DNA of 6,606 nt from CAYJHC01 sp964370075 (lineage in GTDB: Bacteria; Bacillota; Clostridia; Peptostreptococcales; Anaerovoracaceae). Shown one piece after another: positions 1 through 5,464 of the stretch. The notes beneath the pieces were generated by a model, which saw only the letters and a program-made list of their open reading frames with translations, did no database searches and was not told the DNA's origin. Numbering within the stretch: position 1 is the stretch's first letter; the number at the start of each line of letters is the position of its first letter. Position numbers and translations under genes: made by a program. The stretch spans positions 1 through 6,606 of the forward strand of contig CAYJHC010000087.1 in assembly GCA_964370075.1 (NCBI GenBank), given 5' to 3'.

Positions 1-24
1 CTAGCACTAATATTTTTCTGTTTC

Positions 25-52
25 GTTCGCTATCTAGCGGACTTTTCTATTT
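25..52 (+). terminator. Candidate rho-independent terminator of an upstream gene
   Basis: An inverted repeat at 25-42 (GTTCGCTA / TAGCGGAC, one T-G wobble, two-base centre) folds into an 8-pair stem. It is followed directly by a T-rich tract, TTTTCTATTT (43-52). The T-tract lies on the right, so it would end a plus-strand transcript entering from the left of the window. No coding end is visible here, and the T-tract is interrupted, so the call is moderate. Confidence 0.45.
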
Positions 53-199
53 GTATAAATAAAGAACAATGCGGTTTTAATTATATTAGTTGTTGCTAAT
101 TTATATAAAAGGGGTTCTCTATTTTTTAACAAATGTTCTTTTCCTATCTTTTAACTATTCCAACACTTCATAAATATACATGTTCTTTAAAATCAACAT
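53..199. other. AT-rich spacer with no recognisable gene
   Basis: This is a very AT-rich stretch between two terminators that point towards each other. I see no reading frame with a ribosome binding site. The heptamer GTTCTTT occurs twice in direct orientation (near 134 and 182) and once inverted as AAAGAAC (near 61). The repeat is too short and AT-rich to interpret. The stretch looks like ordinary spacer between convergent transcription units. Confidence 0.5.
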
Positions 200-227
200 A
201 AAAAAACAGTCAGAAAAATTCTAACTG
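200..227 (-). terminator. Rho-independent terminator of the transporter/MarR operon
   Basis: On the minus strand CAGTTAGAA and TTCTGACTG form a 9-pair stem (one G-U wobble) with a 3-base loop. It is followed immediately by seven T residues (200-206 on the plus strand read as A). The T-run and the wobble, which is a C-A mismatch on the other strand, both fit minus-strand use. It lies about 220 bases past the MarR stop codon. It therefore either gives that mRNA a long 3' untranslated region or ends a separate small RNA. Confidence 0.75.
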
Positions 228-257
228 CCTAAAATTTGTTTTTTTCATTGTTTACTT

Positions 258-318
258 GGCGGAATCTGCACCGGTGCGCAGAAGGGAGTTACGAATTCTC
301 CTTATCAACTTGGGAGAA
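258..318. other. Unassigned GC-rich palindromic segment, possible structured RNA or repeat
   Basis: This segment is much richer in G and C than its surroundings. It holds a perfect 10-bp palindrome GCACCGGTGC (268-277) inside a wider TCTGC/GCAGA stem (265-269 with 278-282). Next to it TTCTCC (296-301) can pair with GGAGAA (313-318), or alternatively with the AAGG(G)AG at 282-288, so the two hairpins exclude each other. It contains no open frame of note. Read on the minus strand it lies between the MarR stop and the terminator at 200-227, so it would be in the 3' part of that transcript. I compared it by eye with common riboswitches (cobalamin, SAM, c-di-GMP, lysine, T-box) and found no match. 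Function and strand are unknown. Confidence 0.4.
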
Positions 319-447
319 AAATAAGATTCATAATATTATATAGCAACTATATATCCCTAACTTGTTTTGTTTAATAACTAGCCTTCGCTGAGACAGCTAC
401 CATTATATTGTTTAGTAAAATGAATTTATGATACAGATATGCTTTCT

Positions 448-873
448 TTACCTATTTTCAAAATTATTTATCATGTTCTTAAGTGTTGCCCTAAAGTTTT
501 CTTTCTCCTCATCATTAATATTTATATATTGTGTTTCGTATAGCGCCTTTGAAATCACTTCTATTTCACTTAGCAAGTTCTTTCCTTTTGTTGTGATTTT
601 AACATGCGTAACTCGCTTATCAGATTCATCTTTTATGGTTTCTGCATATCCACATTTAACCAGTTTAGATACTAGGGTAGTTACCGTTTGGGGTGATTTC
701 TGTATTTTTTCTGATAACTCCCCCATTGTCATTGTTTCTTTTGAGTTTAGTTCTATAATAATTGTTCCATGTGATGTAGACAGACTGTCCAAACAATTTT
801 TTTTAAGTTCTTCCCCTATCATTTCATTCATAAGGTAATTTAGTTTTGCTATTAAGTTTAATGTATTATCCAT
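448..873 (-). CDS. MarR-family transcriptional regulator
   Basis: This 141-residue protein has the usual length and layout of a MarR winged-helix regulator. Dimerisation helices lie at both ends. The DNA-binding part spans about residues 48-97, with the recognition helix near SPQTVTTLVSKLVKCGY (60-76) and a wing around DESDKRVTHVKIT (82-94) containing the typical D-x-R. I start it at the ATG at 873 because AAAGGAG lies just upstream. An in-frame ATG at 897 lacks such a site and would overlap the ATPase gene. The ribosome binding site lies in the last codons of the ATPase gene, with five bases between the two genes, so the gene is co-transcribed and probably translationally coupled. It is the last gene of an amino acid transporter operon. 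MarR proteins bind AT-rich palindromes and release them on sensing a ligand or oxidation; the signal here is unknown. Two cysteines (27, 74) are present. The likely target is the palindrome at 3223-3246. Confidence 0.9.
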   Translation of the reverse strand: MDNTLNLIAKLNYLMNEMIGEELKKNCLDSLSTSHGTIIIELNSKETMTMGELSEKIQKSPQTVTTLVSKLVKCGYAETIKDESDKRVTHVKITTKGKNLLSEIEVISKALYETQYININDEEKENFRATLKNMINNFENR

Positions 874-878
874 CAGCA

Positions 879-1616
879 CTACTCCTTTACATTCCACTCA
901 AGAAGTTTGCCTAAAAACTTTTGCAGTTCCTCACTTTGGGGTTTAGAAAAAACTTCTTCGCTGTTTCCATATTCTAAAAGTTTACCATCATAAAGAAATG
1001 CAACTTTTTCACAAGCATGCCTTGCAAACCCCATTTCATGGGTAACAATAATAAATCTAGTACCTTCCAACTTAAGTTCATTTACCATATCTAACACCTC
1101 TGTCGTGTACTCTGGATCTAAGGCAGAGGTTGGCTCATCTAGAAGAATAAACCTTGGTTTAGCTGAAATTGCTCTGCTAATTGACACTCTTTGTTGCTGG
1201 CCTCCTGAAAGTTGAGCTGGCTTTTTATGCATATCTTCTTCAAGTCCAAATTTCACGAGTATTTCTTCAGCCCGTGCATTGGCATCTTCTTTAGAATAAC
1301 CGTGCACTTTAATCAATGGTAACGTAATATTCTCTAATGCAGAAAGATGTGATAGTAGCCCATTTTGCTGAAACACAAATCCGATATTCTTTCTGTAGTC
1401 ATACAAATTTTCATGTGTAACTTGATTATTATTTATAGAAAAAGTGCCACTGCTTTGTTCTATTAACCCTCCTAATATTCGAAGTAACGTGGATTTCCCT
1501 CCACCAGAAGGACCTATAATTGCAAGTGTTTCTATTTCATCCTCAAATGTAATATCATTAAGAATCAATCTATTATCTTCAAATCTTTTGGTTATATTCT
1601 TTAAATTAATTTGCAT
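879..1616 (-). CDS. Polar amino acid ABC transporter ATP-binding protein
   Basis: This 245-residue cytoplasmic ATPase would power amino acid import as a dimer under the permease. All nucleotide-binding motifs are present: Walker A GPSGGGKST (35-43), Q-loop around FQQ (82-84), signature LSGGQ (136-140), Walker B FILLDE (156-161), D-loop SALD (164-167) and switch histidine H193 in VTHEM. The length and the motif set fit the GlnQ/HisP group (polar amino acid uptake). The start ATG overlaps the end of the permease gene by 11 bases and has AGAGG seven bases upstream, so translation is probably coupled. The substrate cannot be read from this subunit. A small deviation from the usual GPSGSGKST is the third glycine in Walker A, which should be tolerated. 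Confidence 0.95.
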   Translation of the reverse strand: MQINLKNITKRFEDNRLILNDITFEDEIETLAIIGPSGGGKSTLLRILGGLIEQSSGTFSINNNQVTHENLYDYRKNIGFVFQQNGLLSHLSALENITLPLIKVHGYSKEDANARAEEILVKFGLEEDMHKKPAQLSGGQQQRVSISRAISAKPRFILLDEPTSALDPEYTTEVLDMVNELKLEGTRFIIVTHEMGFARHACEKVAFLYDGKLLEYGNSEEVFSKPQSEELQKFLGKLLEWNVKE

Positions 1617-2379
1617 AGTTAAACCTCTTTTCTAGCCTCTGACTTGCATAAGTTAAAGGTAATGTAAGAATAAGATATAATAATCCTAAAAGTAAGTATG
1701 CTTCAAAGAATTTATAATTTGTAGCTGTAATTTCCCTCATCGTTTGTGTTAATTCAATTATTGCAATAATTGATAGCAAAGATGAATCTTTGATTATAGA
1801 TGCAAATTGACCTGTTAGTGGTGGCATTGTTCTTGCAATCAACTGCGGCAGTATAACATAAAGAAAGGTTTGATTCGTTGAAAATCCAACCGACTTAGCA
1901 ACTTCAAGTTGAGTCTTGTCTATTGATAATAAGCTTCCTCTAATAATTTCAGCTATGTAAGCACCTTCAAATATAGCTAAAATTACAACCCCTACTAAAA
2001 TTCTATTTTCTATGCCTAAAGCTGTTCCAATAATGTAATAGAATAAATAAATTTGGGAAATTAATGGAGTTCCTCTAATTACGGTTACATAAATATCGCT
2101 AAAAGCCCTGATGATGATGATTCTAGAATTTCTTCCAAAGGCAGCAAGTATTCCTATGAGCAGGCTACATATTAAGCTTAAGATACTTATTTGAATTGTC
2201 ATAATAAAGCCATCCCAAATCCTGCCCTTATACTCTACCAAGGACGGAAAATCTAGCTTAATCCCAATTATATTTAAAGCTGCAAAAAATATACCACATA
2301 GTATTATCATAGCTATAATATAATTAGCTAATAAGGTTGACTCTTTGATCTTTCCATCACTAATAAAAAATCTCTTCAT
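1606..2379 (-). CDS. Amino acid ABC transporter membrane permease
   Basis: This 257-residue integral membrane protein belongs to the HisM/GlnP-type permease family. Hydrophobic segments are visible at roughly 17-40, 59-80, 105-122, 126-146, 192-212 and 226-245. Family marks include VIRGTPLISQI (100-110), GAYIAEIIRGSLLSI (139-153) and the EAA loop, EVAKSVGF followed by VILPQ (159-179), which docks on the ATPase. Only one permease gene is present, so it probably acts as a homodimer. The N-terminus carries a hydrophobic helix before the core domain, which makes the protein somewhat longer than a minimal permease. The start at 2379 is supported by AGGAG four bases upstream; that site overlaps the stop codon of the binding-protein gene (7-base gap). 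Confidence 0.94.
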   Translation of the reverse strand: MKRFFISDGKIKESTLLANYIIAMIILCGIFFAALNIIGIKLDFPSLVEYKGRIWDGFIMTIQISILSLICSLLIGILAAFGRNSRIIIIRAFSDIYVTVIRGTPLISQIYLFYYIIGTALGIENRILVGVVILAIFEGAYIAEIIRGSLLSIDKTQLEVAKSVGFSTNQTFLYVILPQLIARTMPPLTGQFASIIKDSSLLSIIAIIELTQTMREITATNYKFFEAYLLLGLLYLILTLPLTYASQRLEKRFNYAN

Positions 2380-2386
2380 ATTTCTC

Positions 2387-3202
2387 CTAATCTAGATCAA
2401 AAAACCATTTGAACCCTAGCTTATCAAATTCTTCTTTTTCTTTACTCAAGTGCTTTTCTGTTAGATGATCAAATCCGCCATCTGCATTATAATCTTTTAT
2501 AAAAGCATTAATATCTTCTAGAAGCTCTGGTTCTTCTTTATTTACAGCAATTCCCCATTTTTCTACATCTTGAAAAGGAATAAATATAGCTTCTGTAGTA
2601 TCTAAATTTTCCTGATTGTTTCTATATATAGTTAACTGATCGTAAATAAATCCATCAGCCTTGCCTTGAGACACTTCAGTGACACAAGCGCTCTCATCTG
2701 CCAATACTATCAACTCTGCTTTATCCAAATTCTCTTCTGCATATGTATGTCCTGTAGACCCTGTCTTAACTGCAACCTTTTTTCCTACTTGATTTAAATC
2801 CTCTATTGAGCTTATATTAGAGTCACTATTTACTAATAGCCCTAACAAAGAATTTGCATAAGGGTCAGAAAAGTTAACAAGTTCTCCTCTTTCTTCTGTG
2901 ATTGTCATTGAAGATATCACTATGTCAGCCTTGCCTGTTTGAAGTGATGGTATTAGGCCATCCCAAGCGGTATTCTCAATTACTACTTCCCTTCCTAAAT
3001 ATTCTCCCAAAGCCATTGCCAAGTCAACACTAATTCCGTAAGGTTCACCGCTTTCATCTTTTGTTTCAAATGGTGGATATGCTAATTCCATTGCAACTAC
3101 CAAGGTTTCTTCTTCCCCTTCTTCAGAACTACCACAACCAGTTAACAGCGTCATACTCAGTAGCATTACTAGCAGCAATGCTACTACAACTCCTTTTTTC
3201 AT
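2387..3202 (-). CDS. Amino acid-binding lipoprotein of the ABC transporter (SBP_bac_3 family)
   Basis: This 271-residue extracellular binding protein delivers an amino acid to the permease. The N-terminus is a lipoprotein signal: positive MKK, a hydrophobic core, then lipobox LTGC with the lipidated cysteine at residue 23, followed by an acidic linker. The mature part matches bacterial family 3 solute-binding proteins: VVAMELAYPPFE (35-46), AWDGLIPSLQTGKAD (79-93), TITEERGELVNFSDPY (100-115) and KADGFIYDQ (181-189). In known relatives the arginine of the third motif (R105) holds the ligand carboxylate, and an acidic residue equivalent to D188 holds the amino group. The substrate is therefore probably an L-amino acid; cystine, glutamine or others cannot be separated by eye. 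I choose the ATG at 3202 because AGGAGG sits six bases upstream and the signal peptide starts there. The longer in-frame start at 3253 lies upstream of the promoter's -10. It is the first gene of the operon. Confidence 0.94.
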   Translation of the reverse strand: MKKGVVVALLLVMLLSMTLLTGCGSSEEGEEETLVVAMELAYPPFETKDESGEPYGISVDLAMALGEYLGREVVIENTAWDGLIPSLQTGKADIVISSMTITEERGELVNFSDPYANSLLGLLVNSDSNISSIEDLNQVGKKVAVKTGSTGHTYAEENLDKAELIVLADESACVTEVSQGKADGFIYDQLTIYRNNQENLDTTEAIFIPFQDVEKWGIAVNKEEPELLEDINAFIKDYNADGGFDHLTEKHLSKEKEEFDKLGFKWFFDLD

Positions 3203-3222
3203 TTCGTCCCTCCTAACACCTA

Positions 3223-3246
3223 TATTATTTCGACATCGAAATAATA
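3223..3246. promoter_or_regulatory. Perfect 24-bp inverted repeat, probable MarR operator
   Basis: Arms TATTATTTCGA and TCGAAATAATA are exact reverse complements around a central CA (11-bp arms). The repeat overlaps the last bases of the -10 element and covers the expected start of transcription, where a bound repressor would block RNA polymerase. AT-rich palindromes with a TCGA-type core are common among MarR-family operators; from memory it resembles the MhqR-type box. The operon encodes a MarR protein, so autorepression is the natural reading. Binding itself is inferred. Confidence 0.75.
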
Positions 3247-3272
3247 ATACCATTTATCCTATATAATGTCAA
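3244..3272 (-). promoter_or_regulatory. Sigma-A promoter of the transporter/MarR operon
   Basis: On the minus strand a consensus -35 TTGACA (3267-3272) is followed, after exactly 17 bases, by a -10 TATTAT (3244-3249, one mismatch). Transcription would begin near 3237, giving a leader of about 35 bases before the lipoprotein ATG at 3202. The hexamers and spacing are near ideal, so the promoter should be strong unless repressed, which fits the overlapping palindromes. Confidence 0.82.
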
Positions 3273-3281
3273 CATTATATA
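3260..3281. promoter_or_regulatory. Second perfect 22-bp inverted repeat centred on the -35
   Basis: TATATAATG and CATTATATA are exact 9-bp inverted arms around TCAA, and together they enclose the whole -35 hexamer. The half-sites differ from those of the downstream repeat, and the two centres are 36 bp apart. It could be a second operator (same or another regulator) or partly a chance result of AT-rich sequence. I cannot tell which protein would bind it. Confidence 0.5.
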
Positions 3282-3420
3282 TTTTTTCGGCTTTCAATTA
3301 CCTTATACCTTGTAGCTTCAATTTATAGAATTATCTAGCCACTTCTTCATTAAACTAAACTAGAAAACTTTCACATTGCCATTCCTTTAACTAATAATCT
3401 GATTAATTAACTTACATGGC

Positions 3421-4500
3421 CTAAAGATTTTCAACAATTCCCAATGCTATTCCTGTCAAAAATGCTGCGATTACAAAGCAAATAAACCCAAATAACATGT
3501 GCCAAAGAACTCTCTTCTTCTTGCTCCCTATAAGTTTCCGCCTTATTCCATGCACATCTCCAATATAAAAAGCAATAAGCACTACGGCTATGTATGCTCC
3601 AATCCTTTCTGTCCATAATTCTATACCCGAGTTAGCTAATCCATCACCACCTATTTCAAACCCAGTGAAAATTGGGTATATAAAAAGCAACAAAAATGCA
3701 ATTGCACAGGCCAGTGCAATTTTCTTCCCCTTCTTCCCTATCGTCTTAAGCTTTTTCTCCTTATTTCCCTTTGTTTTTCCTAGCAGGTCATCTTTAAGGC
3801 TATCTAGATTTTGATATCTTTCTCTCGGATCTAGCTTAGTACATTTTCCAATTATATCTCCAGCTTTTCCATCTACTAATTTATCTTGAGGAAGTTCTTT
3901 AGTAATTAGCCAGTTATAAGTTACACCTAAACTATATATATCCGTTCTTTGATCGGACTGCATAAAACCATATTGTTCTGGAGCTGCAAATCCTTTTGTC
4001 CCCATTAGAACAGTGTCTTTGTTTTTATCTTCTGTTATCCCTTTTGATGCATTGAAATCAATTAATATTAGATTGTTTTGATTAGAGAAAATAATATTAC
4101 TCGGCTTAATATCTCTGTGGATAATAGGCGGCTTTAAATTGTGAAGTTGGCTTAAGATATTGCATAAAACTATCATTGCATTTTGTGCTTCCCCTACTTG
4201 CATACAACCGTTTTCTTTGCAATACTTTTCTAGAGTTATCCCTTGTATATATTCTTCTATTATAATTAATGACTCTCCCACTTCTGCCAAAAAATAAATT
4301 TGAGGTATGCCTCTAATCTGACTATTCTTTAGCCTAGTATATATTTCTTTATTATATCTGCTTATAATCTTCCTTACATATATCCCATTTGTTTCTAAAT
4401 GCTGTACTAAAACTATGTCTTTTCCATCTATCAAAGAGCCGATAGGTTTATATAAAGACAATTGATAAGCTTCTTCAATTGTTAAACTGTTTTTGTTCAT
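3421..4500 (-). CDS. Membrane-anchored Hanks-type Ser/Thr protein kinase
   Basis: This is a 359-residue protein with an N-terminal kinase domain (about 20-240) and three C-terminal hydrophobic helices (about 260-280, 300-316, 335-357), so the kinase should face the cytoplasm. Visible motifs are the beta-3 lysine in YVRKI (K44), the catalytic loop HRDIKPSN (128-135; D130, K132, N135), DFN (148-150) in place of DFG, APE (173-175), and a DIY aspartate (D187) followed by a conserved arginine in ERYQ (R228). A clear glycine-rich loop is missing. These features resemble a large clostridial kinase group known to me from memory. No PASTA or other sensor domain is seen; the basic linker (about 242-261) and helices are the only extra parts. 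I start at the ATG at 4500, which has AAGGTG four bases upstream. A TTG at 4527 would add nine residues but has no ribosome site. No clear terminator follows (3282-3420). The gene is divergent from the helix-turn-helix gene. Substrates are unknown. Confidence 0.88.
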   Translation of the reverse strand: MNKNSLTIEEAYQLSLYKPIGSLIDGKDIVLVQHLETNGIYVRKIISRYNKEIYTRLKNSQIRGIPQIYFLAEVGESLIIIEEYIQGITLEKYCKENGCMQVGEAQNAMIVLCNILSQLHNLKPPIIHRDIKPSNIIFSNQNNLILIDFNASKGITEDKNKDTVLMGTKGFAAPEQYGFMQSDQRTDIYSLGVTYNWLITKELPQDKLVDGKAGDIIGKCTKLDPRERYQNLDSLKDDLLGKTKGNKEKKLKTIGKKGKKIALACAIAFLLLFIYPIFTGFEIGGDGLANSGIELWTERIGAYIAVVLIAFYIGDVHGIRRKLIGSKKKRVLWHMLFGFICFVIAAFLTGIALGIVENL

Positions 4501-4504
4501 TATG

Positions 4505-4510
4505 CACCTT
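4505..4510 (-). promoter_or_regulatory. Ribosome binding site that decides the kinase start
   Basis: AAGGTG on the minus strand, followed by CATA and then ATG at 4500. It favours this ATG over the in-frame TTG at 4527, which has no comparable site upstream. Confidence 0.6.
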
Positions 4511-4561
4511 ATTCTCTTAATGTTCAAATTTGCAAATGTACTTATATTTACACTTCTTTTC

Positions 4562-4590
4562 TTGACCTTTTATCATACTTTCTTTACAAT
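4562..4590 (+). promoter_or_regulatory. Candidate promoter of the helix-turn-helix gene
   Basis: TTGACC (4562-4567), a 17-base spacer and TACAAT (4585-4590) match a sigma-A promoter with one mismatch in each hexamer. Transcription would start near 4597, leaving a leader of about 145 bases before the ATG at 4742. I see no strong hairpin or known riboswitch in that leader. Confidence 0.55.
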
Positions 4591-4597
4591 TATATCA
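4589..4597 (-). promoter_or_regulatory. Candidate extended -10 promoter of the kinase gene
   Basis: On the minus strand TGATATAAT is a perfect extended -10 (TG-N-TATAAT, with TATAAT at 4589-4594). No good -35 is visible, which is tolerated for extended -10 promoters. It overlaps the -10 of the plus-strand promoter, so the two could compete for polymerase. Confidence 0.4.
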
Positions 4598-4741
4598 TAA
4601 GTCTAGTTTCTTTTATGCGTAATAATAGTTGATATAAATTAGAATAGTGATGAGAAACCTTTAAATTACTTTTAATTTCATTAACTTACAGAAAGAATCT
4701 AAAGACAGCCGTTTATAAAAACTAAAATATTTAGGAGAGTT

Positions 4742-5188
4742 ATGAAGGATTTGCCAACAACAGATTTATTAGAAGTTTTAAGCGAAGGCTTGGACAATGA
4801 CTCATTGCAGACATTTTTAGAGGATTTAGGTAATTCTCCTGCAAAGAATCTATATTTTAGTGAGCATATGGCCACAGCAAACATTACGGCTAAAGATATT
4901 GTAAGAAATTGCTCTGGTTATATTTCTAAATCTTATGTCTATGAAATAATTAACGGAGTAAAAACAAATCCTAGCAGAGAAGTTTTACTTGTCCTTTGTT
5001 TAGCTTGCCATATGGACGCAAAAAGTACTAGAAGAGCACTATCAATTTACGAACTCCCAAACCTTTACCCTAAAAATCCTAGAGATGCTGTTATTCTTAC
5101 TTGTATTAACACTGAAAAATTTGATATATCACAAGTAAACGATACCTTGGCAAGCTATGAATTAGATATACTCCCTAATTTGAAATAG
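4742..5188 (+). CDS. Small helix-turn-helix protein, probable DNA-binding regulator
   Basis: This 148-residue soluble protein has no signal or membrane segment. The middle part (about 48-90: NITAKDIVRNCSG, SKSYVYEIINGVKTNPSRE, then a hydrophobic helix) has the pattern of an XRE/lambda-repressor-like helix-turn-helix, with YVYEIINGVKTNPSR in the place of a recognition helix and following turn. The N-terminal 40 residues are acidic and helical. The C-terminal part (YPKNPRDAVIL, 109-119, and beyond) has no function I recognise. AGGAG lies four bases before the ATG. The gene is transcribed away from the Ser/Thr kinase. I recall similar small proteins lying beside such kinases in other Clostridia, which suggests a functional pair in which the kinase might modify this protein; that remains inference. 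Its target genes are unknown. Confidence 0.78.
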   Translation: MKDLPTTDLLEVLSEGLDNDSLQTFLEDLGNSPAKNLYFSEHMATANITAKDIVRNCSGYISKSYVYEIINGVKTNPSREVLLVLCLACHMDAKSTRRALSIYELPNLYPKNPRDAVILTCINTEKFDISQVNDTLASYELDILPNLK

Positions 5189-5406
5189 CAATCAATACTT
5201 CAAACTTAGCTGCCACTCGCAGTATAGAAAAATAATCTATGAGAACTGCCTTTAATGTAATATTTAAAATCAAAAAATAAAATATGGCTTATATTTAAAC
5301 ATAGGTAGTTTATAACAAAATTCTTTCAAACTATTTGAATGAATTATGTATTAAACGTGTTTCTTTCTTGAATGGCAATCTTCAGCTGGCTAATTTCAAT
5401 ATTCTA

Positions 5407-5436
5407 TTGCTTAATCTTATGATATTTGGGTATAAA
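5407..5436 (+). promoter_or_regulatory. Candidate promoter of the flavodiiron protein gene
   Basis: TTGCTT (5407-5412), an 18-base spacer and TATAAA (5431-5436) precede the gene. The start would be near 5443, leaving about 22 bases to the ATG with the ribosome site AAGGAGG inside. The -35 is imperfect. The rest of the 5189-5464 gap is AT-rich, with no gene and no convincing terminator for the preceding gene. Confidence 0.5.
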
Positions 5437-5464
5437 TTTAATGTAGACAAATAAGGAGGAAACA

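Noticed and set aside
211..249. Minus-strand 12-codon frame starting ATGAAAAAAACA before the terminator
   Set aside because: There is no ribosome site in front of it, and it runs into the terminator stem.
268..298. Cloning-vector remnant, because ACCGGT and GAATTC sites lie close together
   Set aside because: The flanks are native-looking AT-rich DNA and there is no polylinker run; the sites are parts of short palindromes.
428..838. Plus-strand open frame of 136 codons
   Set aside because: It lies opposite the MarR gene, has no ribosome binding site and reads as a low-complexity hydrophobic/serine-rich shadow.
874..897. Eight-residue N-terminal extension of the MarR protein
   Set aside because: The upstream ATG lacks a ribosome site, whereas AAAGGAG directly precedes the ATG at 873.
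3203..3253. Seventeen-residue extension of the binding lipoprotein
   Set aside because: It would begin upstream of the -10 element and would bury the signal peptide; AGGAGG supports 3202.
3431..3814. Two short open frames on either strand within the kinase C-terminus
   Set aside because: Both overlap well-supported kinase coding sequence and have no ribosome site or recognisable product.
4501..4527. TTG start for the kinase
   Set aside because: It has no Shine-Dalgarno sequence; the ATG at 4500 has AAGGTG.
4699..4884. Minus-strand 61-codon frame
   Set aside because: It is antisense to the helix-turn-helix gene and has no ribosome site.
5230..5320. Possible terminator from AACTGCC and GGTAGTT
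   Set aside because: The arms are more than 60 bases apart and no T-tract follows.
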